DNA of 34,470 nt from contig CAKZWF010000062.1 in assembly GCA_937921865.1 (NCBI GenBank), positions 1-34,470 on the forward strand, given 5' to 3'. The notes beneath the pieces are model-generated. The model was not told where the DNA came from, ran no database searches, and was given only the letters and a program-made list of their open reading frames with translations. A program made the translations under genes and the position numbers. Shown here piece by piece: positions 8,277 through 16,823 of the stretch (within the stretch, counting starts at the first letter, position 1; the number at the start of each line of letters is the position of its first letter). This stretch comes from an uncultured Pseudomonadales bacterium. GTDB lineage: Bacteria > Pseudomonadota > Gammaproteobacteria > Pseudomonadales > Azotimanducaceae.

Positions 8277-8348
8277 CTCAAATACTCCCTGTGAATAAAC
8301 GTGCTGCCTGCAGCACAGGGTTAAGACTCTAGATGAGTCCATATTTCA

Positions 8349-8372
8349 GATATATGGCGTATTATCTATATC
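8349..8372. promoter_or_regulatory. Dyad in the LysR divergent promoter region
   Basis: GATATA (8349-8354) and TATATC (8367-8372) form a perfect 6-bp inverted repeat with a 12-bp spacer. It lies in the 121-bp AT-rich gap between the divergent VOC and LysR genes. The position, 26 bp before the LysR start, suits an autoregulatory LysR site. AT-richness makes chance dyads likely, so confidence is modest. Confidence 0.4.
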
Positions 8373-8397
8373 ACTTATCCATTTAATGGAGTTATCG

Positions 8398-9300
8398 ATG
8401 GACAAACTCTTCGCGATGAGGACCTTCGTCGAAATCTGCGACCGTGGCAGCCTTACCGCAGCCGGCGAGGGTCTCGGCAAATCGCAGCCAACCATCGTAC
8501 GGATTCTGGCAAATCTCGAAGCCTCTCTCGGCGTGAGACTGCTGAGAAGAACCACCCGTCGTCTGGCGCTCACTGAGGAAGGTCGCGGCTATCTGGACCA
8601 GTGCCGGCGGATACTCGATGACATCGCCAACGCCGAACGCGCACTCACCGCCGGTGACGCAACACCCCGCGGTCAGCTGCGCATCACCGCGCCGGTGACT
8701 TTCGGTCAGCGACACGTGGCGCCCATCACCGTTGAATTTCTTAAAGCGTATCCGGACGTGCAGATTGAACTGCTGTTGCTCGATCGAGTTGTGGATCTGC
8801 TTGAAGAGGGTATCGATCTGGCGCTGCGGATAGGACCGCTTGCCGACTCGTCGATGATTGCCAAAGGCGTAGGCTCAATGCGCCGGCTGCTGGTCGCCAG
8901 TCCCGAATTGCTGGCAACAACGGGAGTTCCCGACCACCCGGAAGCTCTGCACAACCAGCCGGCAGTTCTGTTTCGGGGACTTGGCTCTCAGGAGATCTGG
9001 CATTTCTACCAGAACAACAAAACCGTGCCGATTAAGGTCCGGGGGGTCTATGGCAGCAATCAGGCCACTCCGGCCGTGGACGCCTGCGTTGCCGGTATCG
9101 GCTTCGGGATGTTCCTGGCCTATCAGGTTGCCCAGCAGGTCAGCTCTGGCGAGCTTACGATCCTGCTTGAAGACTTCGAAGCGCAGCCTGCGCCGGTCAG
9201 CCTCGTTTACAGTGACGCCAGACTGATGTCCCCCAGTCTGCGTGTGCTGATTGATTTCGCGCAAGAACGGCTGCGGACCAGCCTGCTTGAAATCGCCTGA
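8398..9300 (+). CDS. LysR-type transcriptional regulator
   Basis: A 300-residue regulator. The N-terminal winged helix-turn-helix is MDKLFAMRTFVEICDRGSLT, continuing through the recognition helix (KSQPTIVRILANLEASLGVRLL) and the wing RRTTRRLALTEEG. The effector domain starts near 90 (GQLRITAPVTFG) and is a periplasmic-binding-protein fold that binds a small ligand. The family opening MDKL..MRTFV and a GGAG 8 bp upstream support the ATG at 8398 rather than 8386. It belongs to the CrgA/AaeR-like subgroup by its APVTFGQRHVAP segment, an inference from pattern. It likely regulates the divergent VOC-flavoreductase operon. Its stop lies 3 bp from the stop of the convergent dioxygenase gene. Confidence 0.92.
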   Translation: MDKLFAMRTFVEICDRGSLTAAGEGLGKSQPTIVRILANLEASLGVRLLRRTTRRLALTEEGRGYLDQCRRILDDIANAERALTAGDATPRGQLRITAPVTFGQRHVAPITVEFLKAYPDVQIELLLLDRVVDLLEEGIDLALRIGPLADSSMIAKGVGSMRRLLVASPELLATTGVPDHPEALHNQPAVLFRGLGSQEIWHFYQNNKTVPIKVRGVYGSNQATPAVDACVAGIGFGMFLAYQVAQQVSSGELTILLEDFEAQPAPVSLVYSDARLMSPSLRVLIDFAQERLRTSLLEIA

Positions 9301-9303
9301 CCG

Positions 9304-10416
9304 CTACCCGTCCCGCCGCGCCTGGGGATCGTAGAAAGGCCGGTCACCACTGACCGTCACCCGTCTGAGCAGGCGGTCGTGCGGATGGTAGTCGCTTGCC
9401 GCATAGTGCTGAACCGCCCGGTTGTCCCAGAATGCAATCGAACCCGGTTCCCAGTGAAATCGGCACACATATTCAGGGCGTTCGTGCTGACGCAGCAGCT
9501 GGCCAACCAGGGCTTCTGATTCGGCTTTGTCGAGCTTTTCACCGCTGCGTACATCATAGAGAGAATCATGGCGAAGGAAGCCGCCGTGCAGATACAGCGC
9601 GGTTTTGCCGGTTTCCGGATGGGTGCGCAGCAGCGGATGACTGACGCCAAAAGGAATTTCGGCTTTCAGCGCTGCCACCAGATCATCCGGCAGGGCTCCA
9701 GCACCACGGCCGGATACGAATATCCGATAGTCATGGATGCCGTGGAGGTGTTCGACCCGCTCGGCCAATCCCTCCGGCATACCCAGATAACAGGCATGAG
9801 AGTCTGAAAACAATGTATCGCCGCCCACCGGCGGTACCGCTACACACTGAGCCACAGACCCTAACGACGGGCGCTCCATCCAAGTGACGTCGGTGTGCCA
9901 GCCGTTTTCGATACCCGGGTTATTTTTGTCGTGCCTGATTTCCAGGATGTAGGGATTGTCACCAGACTTCCCGAAAGGAAAGGCATCCAGATCGCCAAAC
10001 CCTCTGGCGAACGCCACCTGCTGATCTTCGCTCAGGTGCTGATCGCGGAAGAAAATGACTTTGCGCTCGAGCAGCGTATCGCGAATAAACCGGGTCTGCT
10101 CAGACGTCAGTGGCGCTTTCAGATCAATATTATGGAGAACTGTGCCGAGGGTAATGCCGAGATGCTCGAACTCAACGCCGAACTCATCCGCCTGCGCCTG
10201 GAGCTGTTCAGATACCGGGCGATCGCCCATCCGCTCATATTCCCGCGCCACACCCAGGCCGGGCCGATTATGCGCGGGAAAAATCTGTTCCCGACTGCGC
10301 TCGCCCGAACCGCGTTGCTGATGCATCGCACTGCGCACGGTATGCAGCTGATCTGCAAAGCGCGTGGCGATCGCGTTGTACTTTTCCTGATCGCGCGTAG
10401 AAACGGCTTCGGCCAT
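9304..10416 (-). CDS. TauD/TfdA-family 2-oxoglutarate-dependent dioxygenase
   Basis: A 370-residue Fe(II)/2-oxoglutarate oxygenase. The metal facial triad is H174 and D176 in NGWHTDVTW, and H337 in NRAVQHYAASDY. The 2-oxoglutarate-binding arginine is among the R348-R352 group. The core runs from about 78 (EFEHLGITLGTVLHNIDL) to the end. The first 75 residues are an extra charged, helical segment not present in ordinary TauD of about 280 residues; its role is unknown. Family members oxidise taurine, alkylsulfates, aryloxyacids or carnitine-like compounds, and the substrate here is not readable. The ATG at 10416 has AGGGGAG upstream. It is divergent from the MFS transporter gene, so uptake and oxidation of one compound by the pair is a reasonable guess. 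Confidence 0.9.
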   Translation of the reverse strand: MAEAVSTRDQEKYNAIATRFADQLHTVRSAMHQQRGSGERSREQIFPAHNRPGLGVAREYERMGDRPVSEQLQAQADEFGVEFEHLGITLGTVLHNIDLKAPLTSEQTRFIRDTLLERKVIFFRDQHLSEDQQVAFARGFGDLDAFPFGKSGDNPYILEIRHDKNNPGIENGWHTDVTWMERPSLGSVAQCVAVPPVGGDTLFSDSHACYLGMPEGLAERVEHLHGIHDYRIFVSGRGAGALPDDLVAALKAEIPFGVSHPLLRTHPETGKTALYLHGGFLRHDSLYDVRSGEKLDKAESEALVGQLLRQHERPEYVCRFHWEPGSIAFWDNRAVQHYAASDYHPHDRLLRRVTVSGDRPFYDPQARRDG

Positions 10417-10572
10417 GATGCTCCCCTTTAAACTCTGTTTTAAGTATCGACGTTTTCGGTCGCGGTCAGCAAGCATGCGTTGATCCGGGCAAAACCGAAA
10501 ATTCTCCCGTATGAATCATTCGAATAAATCTGGCTGTTTTGTTCTTGCTTCAGAGAAGACAACAGGCGCACA

Positions 10573-12087
10573 GTGAGTCCGGGTAATTTGGGGAAGCTGA
10601 ATGTGAGTGAGTCAACGATTCAGGATACTGAACAATCGAGTGATACAGCCGCCGGTCAATCATCAGGAAAGGCCAAAGCAGCCGGCCTGAGCAAAACCAA
10701 AATGGCGCTCTACGGCATCGCCAACCTGCCCACATCGATCGTCGGTCTGCCCATCGCACTCTATATTCCGGCCTTCTACTCGCAGAATCTGGGCCTCTCC
10801 CTCGCCACCGTTGGTGCCCTCATTGCGTTGTCCCGACTCACCGATGTCTTCACCGATCCCGCAATCGGCATTGCTTCTGACCGCTGGCAGACACGCTTCG
10901 GCCGCCGCAAACCCTGGATGGTCATGGGCATGCCGCTGATGCTTTTATCGTTATGGATGCTGTTCGTGCCGAAGAGCGCGTTTGCGGTCAGCGTCTGGTC
11001 AATGTTCGGCGGGGAGGCTGTCACCAACCTGTATCTGTTTGTCTGGATCAGCGCCCTGTATTTGTCATTCACCCTGGTCGATCTGCCCTATAAAGCCTGG
11101 GGTGATGAACTTTCAATCGATTACGACGAACGCTCCCGCGTGACCGGCTGGCGGGAAGCATTCGGCTACGGCGGCACTCTGATGGCTCTGGCGATCCCGT
11201 TGATCATGTCGTTGTTTCTCGGCAAGCCTGGTCCCGACAACGCGCTGCTGGCCATCGCACTGGTTGTCGTGTTCCTGCTACCGGTGCTGACCGCACCAGC
11301 GTTGTTGTGGGTACGCGAGCAGTCCGGCCCCAAGGCGCCGCGCGCGCAGAACGTGTCCTGGAAGCGGGGTCTGAAAATTGTCTGGTCCAATGGTCCCTAT
11401 CGACGCCTGGTGATCAGCCTGTTGTTCCTGGTCGCCGCGGTCAGTATGACGGCGACGCTGTCGTTCTTCTTTGTGAATGCCGTCATGGAACAGCCTTTCG
11501 ACCGCTACGCACTGTTTATTCTGGCCTACTATCTCTCCAGCAGCATGGCGATTCCGATCTGGTTTGCGATCTCGAGACGAATTGGCAAACACAAGACGGT
11601 GGTTGCTGGAATCGCCTGGCTGTCGCTGTGGAGCGCGTTCATCCCACTGCTCGGTCCAGAACAGTTCTGGCTGTTTTTCCTGATCATGTTGTTAAAAGGT
11701 TCAGCGGTGGGTGCTCTGGTGTTTCTGCCCGCGTCGATGGCCGCCGACGTTGTCGATCTGGATACCCTGCGAACCGGCGAACAGCGCACTGGCCTGTACT
11801 TTTCCCTGTGGGGGATGGTCAATAAGGCCGCCGTTGCCCTTGGCGTGTTACTGGCCACCAACGGCGTCGCCTGGTTCGGCTTTGATCCCACAATCGCCGA
11901 CAACACCGACGCGGCCAAAATGTCCGTCGCCGTGCTCTACAGCATCGGTCCGGCCATCCTCGCCTGTGTTGCACTACCGCTGCTGTGGAAATATCCACTT
12001 TCCAAACAGCGCCAGGAGCGGATGCGCGCGCACATACACAGGCGCGATACGCGGCGCCTGAAGGCAGTAACGGCGACCGGAGGCTAA
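10573..12087 (+). CDS. MFS transporter, GPH-type sugar/organic solute:cation symporter
   Basis: A protein of about 504 residues with 12 predicted membrane helices. The loop signature SRLTDVFTDPAIGIASDRWQTRFGRRKPW is the characteristic GPH/MFS_2 motif, and a matching second-half block DVVDLDTLRTGEQRTGLYFSLWGM is present. GPH carriers couple solute uptake to Na+ or H+. Two GTG starts are possible: 10573, and 10603, which has GGGGAAG six bases upstream and may be the better one. Either start leaves a short polar N-terminal tail. The basic C-terminal tail is cytosolic. The divergent dioxygenase suggests a shared substrate. The 156-bp gap between them has an 8-bp dyad, TTTTCGGT (10453-10460) with ACCGAAAA (10494-10501), which may be regulatory. 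Confidence 0.9.
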   Translation: MSPGNLGKLNVSESTIQDTEQSSDTAAGQSSGKAKAAGLSKTKMALYGIANLPTSIVGLPIALYIPAFYSQNLGLSLATVGALIALSRLTDVFTDPAIGIASDRWQTRFGRRKPWMVMGMPLMLLSLWMLFVPKSAFAVSVWSMFGGEAVTNLYLFVWISALYLSFTLVDLPYKAWGDELSIDYDERSRVTGWREAFGYGGTLMALAIPLIMSLFLGKPGPDNALLAIALVVVFLLPVLTAPALLWVREQSGPKAPRAQNVSWKRGLKIVWSNGPYRRLVISLLFLVAAVSMTATLSFFFVNAVMEQPFDRYALFILAYYLSSSMAIPIWFAISRRIGKHKTVVAGIAWLSLWSAFIPLLGPEQFWLFFLIMLLKGSAVGALVFLPASMAADVVDLDTLRTGEQRTGLYFSLWGMVNKAAVALGVLLATNGVAWFGFDPTIADNTDAAKMSVAVLYSIGPAILACVALPLLWKYPLSKQRQERMRAHIHRRDTRRLKAVTATGG

Positions 12088-12271
12088 TCAGGCGGCCTAC
12101 TCTCTAGTTCAGTAAGCACCGAGTTGCGCTGGCTATGCGACAGGAGTACAAATATCTGTGGTCGTCGTCTGACCGATACGAGGGAGACTTCGGTGCGGGT
12201 CGCATCGGGGCTGCCGGGGACACTCAGCTACTGGAGTCCAGATCCATGCCAAACCTACCGCTTTCTTCCCA

Positions 12272-12469
12272 ATGAAACTCAGTGAACTACATCCGTCAGA
12301 CGTTAACGTCGCCCTTACGATATCGCTGTTCGTTTCCTATGTATTTGCCATCATCCTGCTTCTTGTCAGCCTGCAGCTGAGCGGCTGGGAGACCGTTGGC
12401 GTAATGCTGATCGGCATGGCCTGGCCGGTAATTCTCGCGATAATGATACTCAAGTGGAACATTCACTGA
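12272..12469 (+). CDS. Small two-helix membrane protein, hypothetical
   Basis: A 65-residue frame with a polar start, one hydrophobic segment at about 13-36 (VALTISLFVSYVFAIILLLV) and a second at about 42-60, ending KWNIH. This pattern is what a small inner-membrane protein looks like. No convincing ribosome site precedes the ATG, and no family is recognised. If it is not real, the whole stretch 12088-12582 is gene-free; in 12088-12271 I see no repeat, terminator or RNA that can be supported. Confidence 0.4.
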   Translation: MKLSELHPSDVNVALTISLFVSYVFAIILLLVSLQLSGWETVGVMLIGMAWPVILAIMILKWNIH

Positions 12470-12582
12470 GTCACTGTCGAAACTGATCGAATCAATTTGA
12501 TAGAGTGCGTTGTCGTTCAACTGCGTGAGCGTATATTCAGCGACTCATCACGACCAGCTTCACTCACCAGCGAGGACTACTT

Positions 12583-13566
12583 TTGGCTACGGGCCTGATT
12601 GCACTGCTTGACGACATTGCCAGCATTGCCAAAGTCGCAGCCGCGTCTGTTGACGATATTGCTGCTCACGCTGCAAAAGCCAGCGCCAAGTCCGCGGGTG
12701 TCGTCATTGATGACACTGCGGTGACGCCCCGCTACGTCGTTGGTTTCTCGGCAGATCGCGAACTGCCCATTGTCGCCAAAATCGCCAAAGGTTCGCTGCG
12801 CAACAAACTGCTGATCCTGTTACCCGCAGCGATGGTGCTGTCGATCTTCGCGCCCTGGGGTATTACCCCCCTGTTGATGATTGGCGGTCTGTATCTGTGT
12901 TACGAGGGTGCCGAGAAAGTCTACGAAGCCCTGTTTCCACATGCCGCCCACGACCATGAAGCTGATATTGGCCTGGCGGCAGTTGATCCGGTCGAACTGG
13001 AGGACCGCAAAGTCGCAGGCGCGATCCGAACGGACTTCATACTGTCTGCGGAAATCATGGCGATTGCTCTGGCCACACTGCCCTCAGACGTTGACATACT
13101 GACGACCGCGTTCGCGCTGGCGGTCGTTGCGGTGACCATCACCGCAGGCGTCTATGGCGTGGTCGCTCTGATCGTGAAAGCTGATGATGCCGGACTTGCT
13201 CTGGCGGGTAGTTCAGTCGCTGCCATTCGTCTGCTGGGTCGAGGCCTAGTTGAATTCATGCCGGGATTTCTTGCCACGCTTGCCGCGGTTGGTACCGCCG
13301 CGATGCTATGGGTGGGCGGTGGTATCTTTGTGCACGGCCTGGAAACTTACGGCCTGGACTGGCTTGGTCACACCATCCACCATTTCGGAGAACTGGCGCG
13401 CGGCGCGGTTCCAGGCGCAGCCGGATTCACCGGCTGGCTCACCGAAGCGCTGGGTGCCGGCTTATTCGGCCTGGTTGCTGGGGGACTGCTTATTCCGGTG
13501 GCCGGAAAGATCGTCGCCCCCATCGTCGCTCGATTCGGCAAGTCAGATGACGGCCGGGCATCCTAG
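12583..13566 (+). CDS. DUF808 / YedI family inner-membrane protein
   Basis: A 327-residue protein matching the YedI (DUF808) family from its first residues: ATGLIALLDDIASIAKVAAA, then DDIAAHAAKASAKSAGVVIDD. A loop with VVGFSADRELPIVAKIAKGS leads to several hydrophobic segments from about residue 84 onward (LLILLPAAMVLSIFAPWG, and five or six more). The function of the family is unknown; it is widespread in proteobacteria as a stand-alone membrane protein. The start is a TTG at 12583, supported by GAGGA six bases upstream and by the family N-terminus. Its stop overlaps the stop of the convergent NTF2-like gene in the sequence CTAG. Confidence 0.9.
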   Translation: MATGLIALLDDIASIAKVAAASVDDIAAHAAKASAKSAGVVIDDTAVTPRYVVGFSADRELPIVAKIAKGSLRNKLLILLPAAMVLSIFAPWGITPLLMIGGLYLCYEGAEKVYEALFPHAAHDHEADIGLAAVDPVELEDRKVAGAIRTDFILSAEIMAIALATLPSDVDILTTAFALAVVAVTITAGVYGVVALIVKADDAGLALAGSSVAAIRLLGRGLVEFMPGFLATLAAVGTAAMLWVGGGIFVHGLETYGLDWLGHTIHHFGELARGAVPGAAGFTGWLTEALGAGLFGLVAGGLLIPVAGKIVAPIVARFGKSDDGRAS

Positions 13567-13940
13567 CGCAGGAAGCTGGATCGAAACTGTATACCCCAGT
13601 GGTCATCGACCAGCGTCGCAATCCACAGCGTATCGAAACTGTTGTAGACGTGCCCGGTAGCGTCACATCGATCGATCGTCAGGGCAATGTGCTCTTTTTG
13701 TTCGCCGCTGTGCACTACTGAGATAGACCGGATGACAGTGTGGTCCCAGCCCTCTCCTCGCAATCGCGATTCGAGACTGTCACTCAACCTCGCATACTCT
13801 GCTGCAGACTCGACTTCTAAAAACCGGCCATTCGCGAGCCGCAGGTGCGGATAGTTCAGAGAGGCTGCTAACATCTCGTGATCCTGGGCGTTGAACGCAT
13901 CTATGAACGCGTGAACAGCGGTGATGCCATTAGATTCCAT
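13563..13940 (-). CDS. SnoaL/NTF2-like domain protein
   Basis: A 125-residue protein with the NTF2-like cone fold pattern: N-terminal helix GITAVHAFIDAFNAQDHEML, then the strand ASLNYPHLRLANGRFLEVES, then a C-terminal sheet ending DHWGIQFRSSFLR. Family members are small enzymes (isomerases, dehydratases, cyclases) or ligand binders. No catalytic residue set can be assigned. AGGAACTCAAA precedes the ATG. It is the last gene of a minus-strand set with the SDR, flavoprotein and sulfotransferase-like genes (22-bp gap to the last), so it may act on the same metabolite. Confidence 0.72.
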   Translation of the reverse strand: MESNGITAVHAFIDAFNAQDHEMLAASLNYPHLRLANGRFLEVESAAEYARLSDSLESRLRGEGWDHTVIRSISVVHSGEQKEHIALTIDRCDATGHVYNSFDTLWIATLVDDHWGIQFRSSFLR

Positions 13941-13962
13941 TTTGAGTTCCTGTTGTTATCGT

Positions 13963-14658
13963 TCAAAACACCAGTGCAGCCAGCGCCAGACCAACAAGCA
14001 CCAACGGCAACACAGACACAATCCTCAGAATTCGTACTCTTCGATTGAATTCGTTGGTGTCATTGAGGTTCGGAAACTCAGCGTCTGGCACCTGGCAACC
14101 GAGAAATTGACACAGTGGCTGCCACCCTTCCTTCACTTCAAAAATTAACAGTTGATCCACCGGCACATGGGTTTTCACAGCTTCAATATGATCGACGAAC
14201 ACCTGCTTCGCGTACGTCTCATCGGCAAACCGGCCTTGAAAAACCCGCTGCCATACACATGCATCCACCATTTCCAGTGCTCTTCGCACGCGAGGAACGA
14301 AGAACTTCAACCAAGCTGGTACCGCATGCCCAAACGCAAAAATGGTATCGGTAGCGCTCCTGTACCAGCTATCAACGTCACGCACCGTCAGCACAACTTT
14401 GGCATCCGGGTACTCGGCTAAAAGTTCGCGATAATAGCCGCTGGACGGAAAATCCACACTCGCCTGATAGCCATCGAATATTGCATCCCATGCAGGCTTT
14501 TTGCCCATCGCAATGTCATGCCACAAACCCACTTGAACCTTGCTCGGTAACACTTCGGCCATGTGATGCGTCTTCACATAGCCGAGCATCTCCAGAGCAC
14601 CTTTGAGCGACAAGGTGCCAGTACGCCCGAACCCTGCTCCAATCACTTTCAGTGTCAT
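13963..14658 (-). CDS. Sulfotransferase-like P-loop protein with C-terminal membrane anchor
   Basis: A 231-residue protein. The N-terminal KVIGAGFGRTGTLSLKGALEMLG carries the PAPS 5'-phosphosulfate loop of the sulfotransferase family (GRTGTLSLK at 11-19). VVLTVRDVDSWYRSATDT is the usual second phosphate-binding segment. This matches the Sulfotransfer_4 group, many of which lack proof of sulfotransferase activity. The last 23 residues (RILRIVSVLPLVLVGLALAA and on) form one hydrophobic helix, so the enzyme probably sits on the cytosolic face of the inner membrane. GGAGGG lies just upstream of the ATG. It follows the flavoprotein gene by 67 bp. Confidence 0.82.
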   Translation of the reverse strand: MTLKVIGAGFGRTGTLSLKGALEMLGYVKTHHMAEVLPSKVQVGLWHDIAMGKKPAWDAIFDGYQASVDFPSSGYYRELLAEYPDAKVVLTVRDVDSWYRSATDTIFAFGHAVPAWLKFFVPRVRRALEMVDACVWQRVFQGRFADETYAKQVFVDHIEAVKTHVPVDQLLIFEVKEGWQPLCQFLGCQVPDAEFPNLNDTNEFNRRVRILRIVSVLPLVLVGLALAALVF

Positions 14659-14725
14659 CGTAATCCCTCCGCGCCAGAGAACCTGTAGAAATTCGCGGAC
14701 ATGATATGAGCTACCTTACCGCGAT

Positions 14726-15907
14726 CTAAAAGAGGAACGTGCTCGAATCAAGGCCAAGCAGAACGCGGCCGGCTGCCTGGGTAAACTGAGATGAAACCAT
14801 GATGTGTTGCGGTACAACTCTGACGTCACGCATATGTTTTTCCAGGGGACTGCTGTGGAAATTCGCACTGGCACCGGCGGCGGTATAAAGACCGGAAACA
14901 ACCGATACTGCATCCGCAACTGCGCCGGCGCAGGCCAGATGTACTTTAACCCGTTGTTCTAGCTCCGGTTTTCTGCGTTGATCAACCGTAGTCCACAACT
15001 CGTCGGTAGCTTCCATCACATAGGCTCTCGCCTGTCCAAGGCGCAACTCGGCTTCGGCGATCGCCAGTTGTGCGTCAGTGCGCTCACGAAGCTTGTTGAA
15101 AGTTCCCCTGGGGGTTTTTGTTGTCGCCAGCGTTTTGAACGACGCAATCGCAGATCGGGCGATACCGGTCGCAACCCCGACCTTGTTGTAAGCCAGGCGA
15201 CTAAAAAGCGGTAATCGGTAGAGAGTGCCCTGCTCGTGTCCGGGATGTCTCGACACCTGACTGACCAGTTCTTCAGGCACGAACAGGTTGTTCACTTTCA
15301 CATCGTGGCTACCCGAGCCCCTCAAACCGGCCACATCCCAGGTATCAACAATCTCAAATTTTTCCTGCGAAAACAGCGCTTCGATCAGCACCACACCCTG
15401 GTCATCCTGAGCCGGTTTACCCTCTTCACGGACAATGCACTGACCCCAGAAGTAGTGGGCGTTGTGTATCCCGCTGGCGAAAGGCCACTGACCGCTGACG
15501 AGATAACCACCGTCAGCTCGTGTCGCTGAACCGAGTGGATTCAGCGCACCCGAAATGATCAGCTCGGGGTCGGCGTAGAGTCGTTGCACCAATGCAGGCG
15601 GATAGACCGATGCCAGAATGCCCATGACCTCGATGCCGATCATCAGATTCCATCCGGCTGCACCATCGATTTCTGACACCGCTTCGATGACGCGAATCTG
15701 CGTCGACGGGTGGACCTCTCCTCCGCCAATAGATCTGGGCGCCGCCACTCGATACAGACCGGCTCTGGCCATTGCCTGGGCGACTTCGCTATTAAGATAG
15801 CGATTCTCTTCCGCTTCAGCCGCATGGCCTGCGATCAGATCGGATATTTGCTCGATTTTTAGTCGATACGGTTCAAACTCAGTGCCGGTCGGCTCTGTTG
15901 TCGGCAT
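14726..15907 (-). CDS. Acyl-CoA-dehydrogenase-like flavoprotein, probable monooxygenase
   Basis: A 393-residue protein with the acyl-CoA dehydrogenase fold. The N-terminal helical domain is at about 10-110, the central beta domain holds SGQWPFASGIHNAHYFWGQ, and the segment WDVAGLRGSGSHDVKVNNLFVP is typical of the flavin-dependent monooxygenase branch (HsaA, DszC, IacA-like). The C-terminal four-helix bundle follows. In that branch reduced flavin from a partner reductase is used to hydroxylate an aromatic or sterol-like substrate; the usual catalytic glutamate of true dehydrogenases is not evident. The ATG at 15907 is chosen because it starts one base after the SDR stop, a coupled arrangement. 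A longer frame to 15994 would overlap the SDR gene. An alternative role as a true acyl-CoA dehydrogenase is less likely. Confidence 0.83.
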   Translation of the reverse strand: MPTTEPTGTEFEPYRLKIEQISDLIAGHAAEAEENRYLNSEVAQAMARAGLYRVAAPRSIGGGEVHPSTQIRVIEAVSEIDGAAGWNLMIGIEVMGILASVYPPALVQRLYADPELIISGALNPLGSATRADGGYLVSGQWPFASGIHNAHYFWGQCIVREEGKPAQDDQGVVLIEALFSQEKFEIVDTWDVAGLRGSGSHDVKVNNLFVPEELVSQVSRHPGHEQGTLYRLPLFSRLAYNKVGVATGIARSAIASFKTLATTKTPRGTFNKLRERTDAQLAIAEAELRLGQARAYVMEATDELWTTVDQRRKPELEQRVKVHLACAGAVADAVSVVSGLYTAAGASANFHSSPLEKHMRDVRVVPQHIMVSSQFTQAAGRVLLGLDSSTFLF

Positions 15908-15908
15908 A

Positions 15909-16649
15909 TCATGAATGATCCCCAGGTGCACGAACCACAAATGCAGGTTTGGTTTCACTGACCTTTGCCCAGGTCTTACCGGTCTGATCTGCATCCATCA
16001 GATTGATGACTTCCGCGGCGACATGCTGTGCAGACATGAACACTGCCTCGTCTGTCCGTTGCGCCTGTGGAATGATCGCGGTATCGATACCGCCGGGACA
16101 GATCGCATTGATCTTAATGCCACGTTCTGAAAGCGTTGGCCCGAGGCTCCGCACCAGGCCAACAACCGCATGTTTGCTCATTGAATAGAGCGGATCGACT
16201 GCATAGGGTGTGATACCAGCCAGAGACGCGGTAACAACAATTGCCGCACCAGGCCCAAGTTTTGGTAACAACGCCTTCAGGCCGAACACGACACCATCAA
16301 CATTAACGCTCATCATGCGTCGATAGCGTTCGATCAGCATTGCCTCAAACTGATACTCAGCCAGCTCGGCTGATGGCGGGGCAATCTGAATGCCTGCATT
16401 AAGATGGATATGGGTTGGTGTCCCGAGCTCAGTCAGCTGATGGCTGACCGCTTGCCAGTCATCCGGGTTGCCAACGTCACAGTGTTGATAGATTGCGCCA
16501 GTTTCGTCTGCTAACTGCGCACCGCCAGCATCATCAACATCGAGCGCTAAGACCCGCGCACCGGTTGCGCTGACTATCCGGGTGACCGCCGCACCGATCC
16601 CGGAACTGGCGCCGGTCACAACCCAAAACGCAGTTGTCCCTGTGGTCAT
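15909..16649 (-). CDS. Short-chain dehydrogenase/reductase (SDR)
   Basis: A 246-residue classical SDR. The cofactor motif TGASSGIG is at 12-19, D38 at the end of strand 2 (LALDVDD) suggests NAD(H) preference, NAG is at 84-86, and the catalytic set is S142, Y155 and K159 (YSMSK). The loop ICPGGIDT follows. It oxidises or reduces an alcohol/ketone pair on an unknown substrate. GGGCAGGAAAA precedes the ATG. It is first gene of the four-gene minus-strand operon with the flavoprotein, sulfotransferase-like and NTF2-like genes. Direct repeats at 16701-16725 lie in its upstream region. Confidence 0.92.
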   Translation of the reverse strand: MTTGTTAFWVVTGASSGIGAAVTRIVSATGARVLALDVDDAGGAQLADETGAIYQHCDVGNPDDWQAVSHQLTELGTPTHIHLNAGIQIAPPSAELAEYQFEAMLIERYRRMMSVNVDGVVFGLKALLPKLGPGAAIVVTASLAGITPYAVDPLYSMSKHAVVGLVRSLGPTLSERGIKINAICPGGIDTAIIPQAQRTDEAVFMSAQHVAAEVINLMDADQTGKTWAKVSETKPAFVVRAPGDHS

Positions 16650-16700
16650 TTTTCCTGCCCTCGTTGGTATTCTTTGATCCTAGCCAGTGTTTCGCACCAC

Positions 16701-16725
16701 GTCGACTGTATTCATGTCGACTGTA
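16701..16725. repeat. Direct repeat upstream of the SDR operon
   Basis: GTCGACTGTA occurs at 16701-16710 and again at 16716-16725, with a centre-to-centre distance of 15 bp. It lies 52-76 bp upstream of the SDR start codon. It may be a pair of regulator half-sites, or a short local duplication. Confidence 0.45.
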
Positions 16726-16823
16726 ATAGTGGTTAAAAGGTCACACCATCTCATGCTATCTCGGCAGATACTGCGACAAGACAGTTGCGGCAAAGGATGT
16801 TGCAGACGGCCAACGCAGAGAAA

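Noticed and set aside
10453..10501. 8-bp inverted repeat (TTTTCGGT / ACCGAAAA) in the TauD-MFS gap as an operator
   Set aside because: The arms are exact but 33 bp apart, not a usual spacing for one dimer site; it is mentioned under the transporter and not called as a separate feature.
12296..12520. 74-codon minus-strand frame
   Set aside because: Polar, low-order translation with no ribosome site; the overlapping plus-strand frame has a coherent two-helix pattern.
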